From Calliopum simillimum (taxonomy: Eukaryota; Arthropoda; Insecta; Diptera; Lauxaniidae), in contig OX638372.1 in the NCBI GenBank assembly GCA_951812925.1, forward strand, positions 86,511,058 to 86,575,057: 64,000 nt of DNA. The letters run 5' to 3'. Positions 11,159 through 23,011 of the stretch are shown in pieces. The translations under genes were made by a program, and so were the position numbers. The notes beneath the pieces are model-generated. The model did no database searches. It was not told where the DNA came from and was given only the letters and a program-made list of their open reading frames with translations. How positions within the stretch are numbered: the first letter of the stretch is position 1; every line of letters starts with the position of its first letter.

Positions 11159-12210
11159 CACAGTGGGGCAAGGAGCTCTCATATGTGGCATCAAATAAAT
11201 GGAGCTAGGCACTGCAACCAAATTACATATACATACTTAGGATGGATCACTTAAGCTTTCAACAGAATTTGGTCGAATTTGAACAAGAGGGCGTGGCACC
11301 TCCCATACAAGCCAAATCTTAAAAACTCTATATTGAGAGTGCTTTCTGAGATAATCGAAGCAAATTTGGTACAATTGCTACGAATAGTAAAAGTCAGCTC
11401 TGATAGGAAATTAAGAGACACGCTTTCAGGTATTTTGAACAATATTGGGACTTGAAATGAGATCATTTCTTACTTAAGTGCTCGTGATGACCACCTGTCC
11501 TCTTTTCCATCTGTTTTAACAAAAAACCGAATTACTGTTCAAAATTATCCTGTCCAGAACTATACATAATGTTTATAAGTTCTTGACTCGTGACAAATAA
11601 TAAGTTAGAGGCCATTTGTAAACAAAATTAGAAATTTTGAATAATGTCGGCAATGCAAGAAAAAATATTTTATTTTAGGTTACGTTCTAAAAATCGATGT
11701 AAATTTTAAAGTAGCAAAAAGTAGCAAAATTTTCTTGTCGCTTCTAGAAGGCAATACTTAACGGAATATTTTTGAATTATTACTAATGCTTGGAAAGGCT
11801 TGGACCCCAATTAAATTATTTATTATATATTTAATTTCGTAAAATTTTTCTTCTCCATTTTATTTAACTTGCCTACCTAAATGTGTAAACATTTTTAAGG
11901 AAAAAAACATGTTTATATACGGTTACATACCTGAAGATGAAAGCTCCATGGTCAAATAATATTAAATGTTAATAAACTTTAGCAAAAAACTGCTTTGATT
12001 GATATGGAAATAACTTATAAAAATTATTTCAGTCTACAAAGTTAAAGTTTGGCGTGCTGTAGTGATGAAATGGGTTTGTTACAAGTCATTTGAAAAATGG
12101 CAAATAGTACGTTGGTTAATATTGTACTTAACCAATATAAAAGGATATTCTGAAATAACATTTAATTTTTTGAATTATCGCCAGGTATTGAGAGAATCTG
12201 CCCCACTGTG
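11159..12210. mobile_element. non-autonomous Transib-like element, 1052 bp
   Basis: The termini are CACAGTGGGGCA at 11159 and its complement TGCCCCACTGTG at 12210. They are flanked by a perfect 5-bp duplication CGACG (11154-11158 and 12211-12215). Transib transposons are known for 5-bp GC-rich CGNCG-type duplications and CAC-starting ends that resemble the V(D)J signal heptamer; here the first seven bases are exactly CACAGTG. No RAG1-like transposase frame is present, so it depends on a source elsewhere. A fragment of a DINE-1-like element lies inside. Confidence 0.72.
11250..11400 (+). mobile_element. DINE-1-like fragment inside the Transib-like element
   Basis: It contains AAGAGGGCGTGGCACCTCCC followed by CATACAAGC and a later TGAGATAATCGAAGC. 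This is the same phrase order as in the internal units of the copies at 7711-9421 and 9422-10070. No ends are present. Confidence 0.6.
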
Positions 12211-12215
12211 CGACG

Positions 12216-13172
12216 TCATCATAATTAAATAATGTTGTCGTCATTGTTTTACAGCGCAGTGCAAGTGTAAATAGATGTATTATTTTTATATATCATTTTA
12301 AATATCATCCCATAATCTTTTGCAAAACAATAGCAGTAATTTTGCAATTGTCTCCAGTAATAAAAAGTGTTGCATATTTTAAGGCATTTAAGCCAATTTC
12401 GTTTTGATGCATTTCCTTTTTCGCTCGATGAGTTTTTGTTTTATGTGACAATGAGGAGAGAACAAAATTCTAACATGTGAGTCGCTTAGAAGACAATGCG
12501 GCTAAGTACAAAAAACACAAATTGAGAAAGTTTTTGTTTTTAATTATATCTTTCTTTAAAATTCTTCTGAAATTATATAGGAAAATTTTCAGAAGTTTTA
12601 AAAAAGGCTGTTTGACCTAGAAAAAATTAAGAAGAATATTAAAAAATTTGCAAAAATCAGAAAATATCAAAAAATGTACTTAACCACATTGGCTTCTAGG
12701 CGACTCACATAAAAACTGTCATATAATTAGTGTCGAAATTATAACCAATTATTTTCTAAGGAACATATTTAAACGCTCTTGATTTTGTCTTTAATTATTG
12801 GCAATATTTTAAAATTAAGAAATAAAATGTCGGCTTTTTAGCAGAATAAATGCATTTCCTCTTCCAAGACTCCTAGAAGGCAAATGACTCTGAAAACAAA
12901 AATGAAGAAAATCAACCCATTCGGACTGAATGAATTCATATAGGTTCGTGGTTTTTGAGACAAGTTTGAAAAGCTGTAAAAACGCATGTATTTAGACTTT
13001 CTTTCAAGCCTCTGGTAGGCCATGAATTCATGATTTAAAAGACTTTCCTCTAAAAAATCATCACTGCAACCTTTAATTCGATAAAGTGAAACAAGTAAAA
13101 ACGAAATAAAAAATTTTGCGTTTTTTGGACCCTCTTACAATTTATTCAACATTATTTGAATTACTAGTCCAA
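12216..13172. other. no gene recognised
   Basis: AT-rich DNA with short unsupported open frames (for example 12838-13023, minus). No internal repeat structure seen. Confidence 0.4.
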
Positions 13173-14327
13173 GTGCCAGCGCTTAAAAACAACTTTGCGT
13201 TTCTAAAAGCTGAATTTTTTACAGTTGGTTATAGTAATTGTGTACATCAATAATCTGTCGGTCAGTCAAGCGAACTGTAGAACAGGCGGCTGCTATATGG
13301 CCTCAAACATGTAAAATTTCGATTTTTCTGCAATCAATTTCTAAAAGCTGAAACTTCTTATACACGTTATATAATGCATACAAATAACATTTTTGTCGGT
13401 CAGTCAATTGAACGTTAGAACGGGGCTAGTCAGCACGCCCCAATATATGTGCATTAAATGAATCAAGTCAAAATTATTTCTAAAAGCTGAAATTTTTTTT
13501 AGGGGTACTTTATTGTATATTTACCACAAATAAATCAGTCAGTCAACTATAATGTAGTACAATCTCCGTCAGCAAGTTCAACAAAACAAAAAACAATGGT
13601 TTTTAAAAGCTGAAATTGTTTTTTGTTTTGTTGAGCTTGCTGACAAAGTTTTTTCTCCAATATAGTTGACTGACTGGATTATTTGTGGTTAATATACAAT
13701 CAAGTACCCCTAAAAAAAATTTCAGCTTTTAAAAACCATTGTTTTTTGTTTTGTTGAACTTGCTGACGGAGATTGTACTACATTATAGTTGACTGACTGA
13801 TTTATTTGTGGTTTATATACAATAAAGTACCCCTAATAAAAATTTCATCTTTTAGAAACCATTTTTTTTTTAGCCCTAAAAAAATTTTCAGCTTTTAGTA
13901 ACCATTTTTTTTGCTTTGTTGAGCTTGCTGACGGAGATTGTTCTACAATATAGCTGACTGACTGATTTATTTGTGGTAAATATACAATAAAGTACCCCTA
14001 AAAAAAATTTCAGCTTTTAGAAATAATTTTGACTTGATTCATTTAATGCACATATATTGGGGCGTGCTGACTAGCCCCGTTCTAACGTTCAATTGACTGA
14101 CCGACAAAAATGTTATTTGTATGCATTATATAACGTGTATAAGAAGTTTCAGCTTTTAGAAATTGATTGCAGAAAAATCGAAATTTTACATGTTTGAGGC
14201 CATATAGCAGCCGCCTGTTCTACAGTTCGCTTGACTGACCGACAGATTATTGATGTACACAATTACTATAACCAACTGTAAAAAAATTCAGCTTTTAGAA
14301 ACGAAAAGTTGTTTTTAGGCGCTGGCT
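13173..14327. repeat. 1155-bp modular palindrome (foldback-type element)
   Basis: The outer ends GCCAGCGC and GCGCTGGC are followed inward by near-identical complementary arms. The arms are built of modules of about 125-137 bp, each opening with TTTCTAAAAGCTGAAA (or a one-base variant) and carrying a GGTCAGTCAA-like motif in the middle. The left arm has three modules at about 13200, 13329 and 13466. The right arm holds their complements plus extra tandem copies of module 3, one of them truncated near 13861-13905, so the arms are unequal. There is no coding capacity and no clear target duplication. Class unknown. Confidence 0.75.
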
Positions 14328-14390
14328 CTCCGGCTATACGTAAAGTGGTGATATCTTAAATTTTTTGGACACTCATAGTAGTAGTATAGT

Positions 14391-14435
14391 AGGCCCTATG
14401 CTCCTTCTAGGAATTAAAGGAGAATACATACATAC
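14391..14435 (+). mobile_element. 3' end of a LINE, severely 5'-truncated
   Basis: GGCCCTATGCTCCTTCTAGG followed by AATTAAAGGAGAATAC and an ACAT microsatellite tail matches the 3' end of the longer LINE remnant at 41181-41480 (GGCCCTATGCTCCTCCTAGG then AGTTAAAGGAGAATGC). Confidence 0.6.
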
Positions 14436-14521
14436 ATAGTAGTTTAGTTTATTGGTATAACAAGTTAGAAAAGGCGAAGAAATAGGACCCTAATGGTACA
14501 AATGGTTGAATTAGAAAAAAA

Positions 14522-15186
14522 CTAGTAAGAAAGTTAAATTTGACCTGGCCAAACATAAAATACCCTACACTGCCCTATTTGGAAACTTTTGCATATATGG
14601 GATTTGCCACGCCCTCTAGTCCGAGTTCACCACGCTTTGCTCATAGTTTGCATAGACAATTCTTAGTGTCTGAATGAAATTTAGTTTGATTATCTCAAAA
14701 ACGTTTTCAGTATAGCATTTTAAAGCTTTTGCTTATATAGTTTCTGTTCAGAGCGTATATTTATAATCCCTAGTATTTAGGCGAAATTTGGTTGGATCAT
14801 CTCAAATAACGCTTAAGATTATTGTCCCTAGTTATAATGTGTGTTTTGCTTGCGTTAGCGCAAATAATGCTCGTAATATTTCATTGTGAAAATATTCTTT
14901 GTATGGGCGGTAGGCGTTCACCGATTTCACTCATTTTTGATCCCTCGAGCTAACTTTGACGACGGAGGCTGAGTACCGAATTTCATTGAATTATCTTGCT
15001 CAGTTTTCCCAAAAAATGTATTTCCACGCACAGCCAGCCACCCATCCAGACAGACGGACATGGCAATATCGACTCAGCAGGTGACGCTGATCAAGAATAT
15101 ATACACTTTTCTATACCTGCCACGCCTTCTTCTCTGCTTTACAAATGGAAGGACAAAGTGAATGTACCCTGGGTGTAGGGTATAAC
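14522..15186 (-). mobile_element. INE-1/DINE-1-like element, copy E
   Basis: On the plus strand it opens CTAGTAAG, then GACCTGGCC (decayed 3' hairpin), then ATACCCTACAC, and closes with CAGACAGACGGACATGGC, TCAAGAATATATACAC and CCCTGGGTGTAGGGTATAAC. It is shorter than the copy at 1632-2575 because part of the repeated middle is missing. Confidence 0.72.
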
Positions 15187-15233
15187 AATACTTGTGTAAA
15201 ATTCTCAAACTTGAAGACCAGAACCAAATGATT

Positions 15234-16113
15234 ACACAGGTTTACAAAAAAAAAAAAAATTTCATGGCGTTTTGACCAGACTATGTGTTTCCTAAGGACT
15301 TTGACGTCCTGAATCCAAATCCGGTGTCCGTTTTTTTCCAGAACGTCTGAGAAAAAAGATTTCGAGGTCATATGGAGGTCAAAATGGTCATGTGTCGTTT
15401 AGTGATAAATTCGCTTAAGTTCTGAAACTAATTTTATATCATTGAATTCTTAGTCTTTAAAAAGAATATGTGATCAAAAAGGGTATCTCGGACCTAGTTT
15501 CGGAAATATAGCCATCGGAAGATCCGGATATATCTTCTATAAAAACCGCTATAAGTTGGGAACCCCTGGATGGATTTGAAAAATATTGGTGTCATATGAA
15601 AATTATTTTGTTGTTATTGCTTATGTCATTGTTGTAGTAATTGAAAAATTTCAAAAAATTTCAAAAAAGGTCATACCTCCAAAACTATGAATCCAATTGA
15701 AAATGTGCGCATAACATTTCTACAGTTTGTTAAAATACCTTTCATACGACACCAATATTTTTTAAATCCATCCAGGGGTTCCCATCTTATAGCAGTTTCC
15801 TTAGAAAATATATCCGGATCTTCCGATGGCTACCTATGTCTCCGAAACTATGTCCGAGATACCCTTTTTGATCACATTTTTTTTTTAAGGACTAAGAATT
15901 CAATGATATAAAATTAGTTTCAGAATTTTAGCGAATTTATCACTAAACGACACATGAACCCCATTTTGACCTCCATATGACCTTGAAATCTTTCTTCTTA
16001 GACGTTCTGGAAAAAAACGGACCCCGGATTCAGATTCAGGACGTCAAAGTCCCTGAGGAAACACATAGTCTGGTCAAAACTCCACGACATTTTTGTTTTT
16101 TGTAAATCTGTGT
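15234..16113. repeat. 880-bp palindrome (foldback-type MITE)
   Basis: The left arm starts ACACAGGTTTACAAAA and the right arm ends TTTTTTGTAAATCTGTGT. The arms match over about 350 bases: TTTTGACCAGACTATGTG near 15272 pairs with CACATAGTCTGGTCAAAA near 16063, and ATATCCGGATCTTCCGAT near 15809 pairs with ATCGGAAGATCCGGATAT near 15514. Arm identity is roughly 90 percent by eye, so it has decayed since it formed. The centre lies near 15675. The frames at 15111-15371 and 15687-15911 are by-products of the repeat. Confidence 0.72.
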
Positions 16114-17192
16114 TATTAAGTACGCAGAATTAAAATTTGCCACTAACACTAGTAAAACTATCAAATTTCGTATAGATTTTGACAACTATTACGAGTTTGC
16201 AAGGTTTTCGCGGCACTAACGCGTTTTAAGGAATACTCTAAACATAATTAGTTTCTTATGACAAAACGTATAAATCTATTCTGCATTCTCTTAGTTTATA
16301 TTATTTCGAGATTTGTGCCTGCTGCTCAGATCAGAAAACAATATTCTAAACTTGAATCTACTAAAGTTGATTATTGCGATTACAGATTAAAAATTATCGA
16401 GAATTCATGTTGAGCAGCTTTAGAGATAATTTGGATTCAAAGGAACTTACGAAAAAAGTGTACAACAAATACTTCGAATTGTCCAAAGAATACGTGTGAA
16501 TTTTTTGAGCTATTTTATGATTTTCAAAATTTTCCAAATGCACATCTAAGTATAGTATTTTTTGAAGGATTCTAAGCATTTTACGTCTAATGCAATTTTT
16601 TCGTAAATGCCTTGGCTGACAAACGTAAGCTTAACAGCTGAAAACTCAATTTGATAAATTTTTTGAAAAAATAAATTAAAAATAAAAAAATTCACACTTA
16701 TTCTTTGGATAATTCTAAGCATTTTTTACTGTACACACTTTTTTCGTAAATTCCCTTGCTTTTGAGTAAAAAATCGTTTTTCCGACCTCGTTATTAAAAA
16801 ACGTAAAAAAATCAATTTTTGGAACCAAATATTATCTATACCCCACAAAAAAACAAAAAAAATTATTTTAAATGCCAAAACTTTTGTAAAAATATAATCT
16901 TTATTTCTAAAGCACTCTTGTGCATTCATTTTCTAAAAAGTTATGACCAAAAAATATGTTTTTTTTAGCCAAAACGGGCCTTCAGTAGAATCAAAAGTGC
17001 TCCATTGGTTTTCCTCAGAATGACAAAAGAAACAAAATAATGCAGATATCGTTTCTAAAAGTTTCTCTAACTTTTGTGTCGGTTACGGGATGATTTTATT
17101 TGGCTTCATACAAAATCGACCTGGTCTAATTTGGCATTTCCTCCAAAAAGTCCACCGTGAGCCAAAAATTGAAATTATCATATCTCTGAAAC
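16114..17192. other. no gene; degenerate direct repeat
   Basis: AT-rich. A phrase like ATTCTAAGCATTTT, followed some bases later by TTTTTTCGTAAAT, occurs near 16569 and again near 16712, giving a degenerate direct repeat of about 143 bp. No gene or RNA recognised. Confidence 0.4.
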
Positions 17193-17194
17193 TA

Positions 17195-18501
17195 CAGGGT
17201 GGCTGATTCGAACTGTTACCAACTTCAGATAGACTTATCTGACAGATGGAACATGACAGCTGTCTAAAAATTGGCATGATGTTAGTTCATTCTATTGTTA
17301 ATAAGTAACCAAAAGCATTTGCGCGTCAATTTATTGAAAATAAAAAATTTTCGAAATGGAATTCAAACGTAATAGTGTGATTGCTCTTTATTTGGCTGGA
17401 AAATCGCAACCAGCAATTGTTCGTGAGCTGAAACATTTAAAAGTGAATAAAATGTTTGTGTATCGGACCATAACACGTTACAATGGTACCGACAGCGTTG
17501 CCAAACGACATGGTGGTGGTCGGAAAATAACTGCAACATCACCAGAAATGGTTCGAAAGGTGAAGCCCAGAATTGAGCAAAATCCGAGACGCAGTGGCAG
17601 ACAAACGGCTGCCGAGCTGAAAATATCGCGTGAACGAATGCAACACATATTGTCAAACAAGCTCGGACTAAAGGCCCTCAAGTTCCAAAAGGCGCATGAT
17701 CTCACTCCTGCTCAAAAAAAAGTTAGGCTCGATAGAGCCAAGGAGTTGTTGCGCTTGAACGCCGCCGGAAAACTGTCACAAATTGTCTTCTCTGATGAGA
17801 AAAATTACTGTATCCAGCAATATGCAAACAAACAAAATGATCGGGTTTACTTGACAGAGAGGTCCTACGAAAATTTGAATGTTCGTTTGGCCACCAGGAC
17901 GCAGGCACCACCGCATGTGATGGTTTGGGCTGCAGTGACTGCTGATGGGCGCTCACCACTCGTTTTTTTGGCCGCTGGCGTCAAAGTAAACGCCCAGGTG
18001 TATCGTGAATCAGTGTTGGAGGGTGCTTTACTACCGTGGGCACGCAAACATTTCGGTCGCAAGCCATGGACATTCCAACAAGACTCGGCACCGTCACACA
18101 AAGCTCGTGTGAATCAAGAATGGTTAGAAAAAAACGTTCCTAGCTTCATTTCTGCTCAACAATGGCTCTCAAATTCGCCTGATGCGAATCCGTTGGATTT
18201 CTCAATCTGGGGCATGTTGGACAGGAAGGTCTTGACTAAAAACTACCAGAGCGTTGATGTGCTAAAGGTGGCCCTTCAACGAGAATGGCGCAAACTTCCA
18301 CAAAATCAAATTCGTGCAGCATGCGACTCGTTCTTCGACCGTCTACGGGCCATAGTTAAGGCCAAAGGTGGCCATATCCAAAATCTGAAGTAGATTCTTA
18401 AATTATGAACATTTCCCAACAATTATAGCGCTTGATCAATAAAATTTGTTCGTGGAAACTAAAAATATAGTCTTTTGAATTGGTAACACATCGAATCAGT
18501 G
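17195..18501 (+). mobile_element. mariner-family transposon (DD37D, maT-like), 1.3 kb
   Basis: The left terminus CAGGGTGGCTGATTCGAA follows TA at 17193-17194. The right terminus, read inward on the minus strand, is CACTGATTCGATGTGTTACC next to TA at 18502-18503. Aligning the two shows CTGATTCGA and TGTTACCAA shared, but the right tip lacks about six bases of the left tip's GGGTGG. The size and single intact gene are typical of mariner elements. It may be transposition-competent if the shortened tip is tolerated. Confidence 0.85.
17356..18393 (+). CDS. mariner transposase, DD37D type
   Basis: 345-residue DDE/D transposase catalysing cut-and-paste at TA sites. The N-terminal half (about 1-120) holds two helix-turn-helix DNA-binding regions, separated by the basic GRPR-like linker HGGGRK (residues 52-57). 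The catalytic triad is D147 (VFSDEKNY), D243 (FQQDSAPSH) and D281 (NPLDFSIWG). There are 37 residues between the second and third acids, which places it in the DD37D (maT) group rather than DD34D mariner or DD34E Tc1. Length matches the family. The ATG lies 161 bases inside the left end, no stop or frameshift interrupts it, and TAG closes it 108 bases before the right end. Whether it is active cannot be judged from sequence alone. Confidence 0.93.
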   Translation: MEFKRNSVIALYLAGKSQPAIVRELKHLKVNKMFVYRTITRYNGTDSVAKRHGGGRKITATSPEMVRKVKPRIEQNPRRSGRQTAAELKISRERMQHILSNKLGLKALKFQKAHDLTPAQKKVRLDRAKELLRLNAAGKLSQIVFSDEKNYCIQQYANKQNDRVYLTERSYENLNVRLATRTQAPPHVMVWAAVTADGRSPLVFLAAGVKVNAQVYRESVLEGALLPWARKHFGRKPWTFQQDSAPSHKARVNQEWLEKNVPSFISAQQWLSNSPDANPLDFSIWGMLDRKVLTKNYQSVDVLKVALQREWRKLPQNQIRAACDSFFDRLRAIVKAKGGHIQNLK

Positions 18502-18503
18502 TA

Positions 18504-19735
18504 TATTGACCTTCAAAAAATGCATTCGCGTATCTTCTCTTCTTATACGAGCTAAAATTGTATGTTTGTTTTTTTGTTTTTTTGTTTCTTTGTACTTATT
18601 TCTGTGCCAAAATTTTTTCTCGAAAACGGCTACAGCGATTTTAATGAAACTTGGAATAGTGTTAGATATTAGCATACAATTAAGAATGAGCTAGGTTTGA
18701 ACTTTGTAAATGCTCAGCAGAGGGCGTGGCACAGCCTTAAATTTTAAATATGATTTAGTCATAACTCGCAAACCATACAAGGTATTTGGATGAAATTTGG
18801 TGAGCGGGTACGGACTAATAATACCTTGTTACAGACAAGAAGTGGGCGGGATCGAAGAAGTGCCACGCCCACTTTTTAGCCCTTGAAAATTTTGATTCAA
18901 TATTACTCGAAAACTACTCCAACAATTTTAATGAAAGTTTAGGAGATGTTACCCCTGCAAACAAGGATTATTATGTAATACGCCGTTATATTGGAAAAAC
19001 TCGTCGAAGGGCGTGGCACAGCCCACAAAAATAGAAAACGGTATAAAAAGAAAACTAATGAAGCAAACATTCTGAAATTTACTGTGAGGTGCGTAATTGC
19101 TAAATGGCATCTCTGTTCTGAAAGTGGGCGAAATATTGCCGTTGCGCGTGGAACCTCCCATACAAGCAAAATACGTTAAATGCTATTTCTCGCAAATGTT
19201 ACAAGATATTTTAATGAAATTTGGTATGTAGGTACTGCTTGTTAATGCCTTGTAATAAACGAAAAGTGGGCGGTATCGAAGAAGAACCACGCCCCCTTTT
19301 TCGCTGTTGAGTATTTTGATTCAATATTACTCGAAAACGACTCCAACAATTTTAATGAAAATTTAAGAGATTGCACCCTTGAAAACAAGTATTAATATGT
19401 GATATGCCGTTATATTGGAAAAATTCGATGAAGGGCGTGGCACCGCCCACAAAAATATAATACGCTATAAATAGAAAACTACTAAAGCAATATTTCTGAA
19501 TTTAACTATAGGGAGTCTGCTTGCTGTTAGACACATGCGACCTGAAAGTGGGCAAAATATCGCTTGTGCGCGTGGATCCTCCCATACAAGTAAAAACACA
19601 TTAAATGCTATTTCTCGGAAATGGTACAGTATATTTTGATAAAATTTGGATCATGAGTATCTAAAGCATAACGAAAAGTGGGCGTTGTTCAATAATTGCC
19701 ACTACCACTTTTTACCAAAATAAAAATTTTAGTTA
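18504..19735. repeat. degenerate tandem repeat of about 425 bp, unknown element
   Basis: TTGATTCAATATTACTCGAA occurs near 18892 and again near 19317. CCGTTATATTGGAAAAA, GGGCGTGGCAC and CCTCCCATACAAG recur at the same offsets, so two and a fraction units of about 425 bp lie head to tail. Phrases such as GGGCGTGGCAC resemble the INE-1-like copies nearby, but the body differs. The mariner is inserted at its left side. Small frames such as 18939-19169 (-) follow the repeat and are not genes. Confidence 0.55.
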
Positions 19736-20074
19736 ATAACTCAGGCACAAAACAAAAAAAATGAAATGAACTTTTTATTTCTTATATGCAGACTTATGTA
19801 CTTTTTGACGGTGAATCCGTCATCATCAGCAGAATTGTCATTATACCTGTAGGATTTTGAAATATCCTTGTTTGAAGTTGAAGAAAACGCTGTGTTCAGT
19901 CTTACAGCATAGCTACAAGAAAAGCTGAAATTCTTTTTTATCAATGGCATGAAATAGCCACTCTCTTCCTTATTAAAATATCTTTTCGGATTTTTCCAAT
20001 GAAACTTTGATCCTTTGAAGATAAGATATTTCAGCCTCCATACAAAAGGCGAAATATTTTGGGTGTGTGGCACA
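19736..20074 (-). other. unrecognised 110-codon open frame
   Basis: A minus-strand frame covers 19741-20073. The predicted protein has no motif, signal or domain I recognise, and it ends just at the border of the pogo-like element. It may be chance; AT-rich DNA here makes a 110-codon frame only mildly unusual. Confidence 0.2.
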
Positions 20075-20159
20075 TAGGGGAGGGGGGGCTAGTGTGGACA
20101 ATTTTTATATAATTACAAAATTATATATGTAAATATATCATTTTGTGAGGAAGGATGAA

Positions 20160-20483
20160 TTATGGCCTATATTGTTCAATAGCGTCTTTGCTGATTTTAT
20201 TTAATTTTTCGTAGTCAAAATTATGATATAAAAGTCTACCCTTTGTTTCATAGACATAAACTTTATCGTTGGGGATATCGTAACCCAAAAAGGTTGTGAC
20301 ATTCGCTAAATTATAGCATCTCGAATGACCCGCACGTTTTCGAGTTTGCAGTCCGCTGTTTAGTATTTTGCGTTTCTCTTGAAAGTATGTAGCAACCAAG
20401 TTGAGATATATATATGCAATTTTTTTGCTATGCGTTTTGGTAAAATAAACTCCGTTGCATTTGGGATACCCTACAGCTGGCAC
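20160..20483 (-). CDS. antisense open frame inside the LTR, unrecognised protein
   Basis: A frame of 107 codons runs antisense to the element near the outer edge of U3, and is repeated in the 3' LTR at 29120-29443. The predicted product begins (GTG as first listed codon) VPAVGYPKCNGVYFTK and ends DAIEQYRP. It has varied residue composition and looks more protein-like than random AT-rich translation. Upstream the frame remains open with a hydrophobic stretch (KIFFFIC) but no ATG, so it could be an exon with an upstream acceptor. I do not recognise it. Presence in both LTRs reflects recent copying, not selection. It may be a captured host exon, an antisense retroelement gene, or chance. Confidence 0.3.
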   Translation of the reverse strand: MPAVGYPKCNGVYFTKTHSKKIAYIYLNLVATYFQEKRKILNSGLQTRKRAGHSRCYNLANVTTFLGYDIPNDKVYVYETKGRLLYHNFDYEKLNKISKDAIEQYRP

Positions 20484-23011
20484 TTTGAGTTTTTGTTGAA
20501 AGTTACAAATGAAAAAGAAAATTTTTACTGATGGTTTATAAAATTATATGCATATTATCGTTTATCTCGTTAGGATATTGTCACTCTTGGGTGGGATTTA
20601 CGACATGGAAAATCATGGAATTTGAGCTTTAGCTATTTTAAATTTCTTATGCAAAATTAAATTTCATGCATATTATTCACTTTTGTCATATAAACTTTGC
20701 ATTTGCTAGATAAATAACTTCAGACATTGCTTTCATACTTCTGACATAACTAATTGAAAACATTTTGCAAAAGAAAACCGCCGTAGGGAACACTGAAAAT
20801 GTTTCGGAAATATATTATAATCGGTGTAAAAATAAAGTTTCGCATAAATGGGTATGGGCATAGTACTTAGTAGTCGGTGTGACCGATTATAAATTCGGAT
20901 CAAACCGAGTACCGTACGGTCATTTGGTCATTTGGCAAGTTGCACATGCATAGCCTTAGACCTTCAGAGAAAATTATTTCTCTGCCATTTGGCGATCACC
21001 TCGAAAAGCTTGCAGTACGTGTAATTTGGACGTGAGAAAATTCAAAAAAAAATACATATATTTCAAAAACGTGGTTTTCTTCACCAAAAGGTGACACGCG
21101 TTATACTAAAAAGTTGATTAAAATTCATCACTATTGCAACTAAATTTTACTGGTTATTGAGGACCTCAAATTCATAGCAGTGGAATTTAAGAAAATTTGC
21201 ATTGCTTTTCTACCAACATTGGTAAGTCATCATGAATTTACTTCAGTGAACAACCTAGAAACTATCGTTTCCCCTCTTGATCGTTTCAGCGGAGCGCCCT
21301 GTGTGTCTTGCGTAGCCACAGGAGTCGCTCCAGTGTTAATAAGATCCATTTCGACACTTAGCGTCCAGCAAAATTCACGCTGTGCAAGAGCAGTCACCAT
21401 TTTGTATGCTGAACATATATGCATGATAAAGCTGTCCACAAATTAAATTTCATGTCAAGGCGGTCTACAAATTTAAATTTGCAAAAGTCACACGGATTTT
21501 CATTGTTAAAAGAATCACCACAAATTTATGGTCTTAGATGATCTTGAAACTAAAGATTACATTAGTTAAAAATTAAATTTTATCCATCACTCGTTTCAAA
21601 AACAAAAATTGGAAGTCAGAAGAATATATTAACATCTTGATACGGTGGGGCATAAAGACTCGCTTAGCCTATTCTTCTGAATCTTCGTAAAAAAATAGAG
21701 AAATATCTTAAAATTAGAATTCGTCAAAATATTTTAATGTAAATACTTACTGGTTCTACAGAGTCCTATTAAACTTAATTGTTACCGCGATTTAGAATCT
21801 AACTTAACTTAACTTAAACTTAAAAATTATGCATTCATAAAGTTGTTTAGATTTATAGAATATTTCGTATTGGTGATAAATATGAATACCCTAAAAAAAA
21901 AAAAAAAAAAATAAATTAATCTTAGAATCATAATTAATATTATTGTAATTAAAACTTAATTTGGCTAAAGAGATTACTCAGATAAAAAAATGAATTAATA
22001 CTTAAAATATTAATAACTTACTTAAATCTAATGAATTTAAAATCGAAAAATCTAAATCTAAAATTACTCTAAGAAAGGTTAACGTACATTAATAGAAAAG
22101 GTGTATTCCATTTCATAATGTGGTAATTGCATTGCATCTAATAATTTGTAAGATACTTTCATCTGTGCCAATCGTCAGTTCATCGTGCGGATCAACGAAG
22201 GCCTTCAGAGATCAGCAGAGAGCAGAGATTAAAGGTATGAATTGGTTTTATATGGTGAAATTCTAAATTAGTTTATGTTTTATTTGCAATGTTTCAATTC
22301 AATCATACCACCTAAGTGTTAATCAGTGTTTGCTTGTTTCGCGTAAGAAAAGTAAAGAGAGAGGTGAATATAAGATTTCCACTCTCACTGCAGTAGCTTT
22401 TGCTATTCCATTTTACACTAGTTCCTAAAGATGTAAATTCACCTTTCGTTGTCTATGGCCCATGCTAGTAAAGTTTTTTTTTGTTGATTTTAGTAACAAG
22501 TACAGTAAACGCTGGTTAACGCGATTCGTAAATATAAGTTAAATACTTTTTCTTACAAATTACTCGCAATTTTTTTTTGAATTCATTATTTGTATAGAAT
22601 TAAGGAATAGATAAGAGCATTATTTCAATCTTCAAATGCAAGGAATTGCGAATATAGGATATATCTAGAACACCCATTTTAAGATTGAAGTAGTGCAGTA
22701 TTTATTAAGATTTATGTATTGTTATAAAACACTTACTGTGGTAACTTTCATTTTGAAATTCACACGAGCTATTAACTTTAAAATATGTGGCTAATTTGTA
22801 CTAATGTTTATTAAATTTTTGAATATGAATTGCTAAATTTTTCATTATTTTACCATCTAGAGGCTATGTAGGTTAGGTTGGGAGAGGATCTTACGATCTC
22901 ACAAGGGTTATTGAAATTAACCATTTTTATTCGATAACAGGATGGGCGGGTTGAGACGAAGAAGACAACAACACCAATGTTCTTCTTCTCTTTTCATACC
23001 AAGGTCGCGTG

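Noticed and set aside
13173..14327. CRISPR-like look: a 16-mer recurring with variable spacers
   Set aside because: Eukaryotic DNA, spacers of over 100 bp that are themselves mirrored between arms, no cas genes. It is a modular palindrome.
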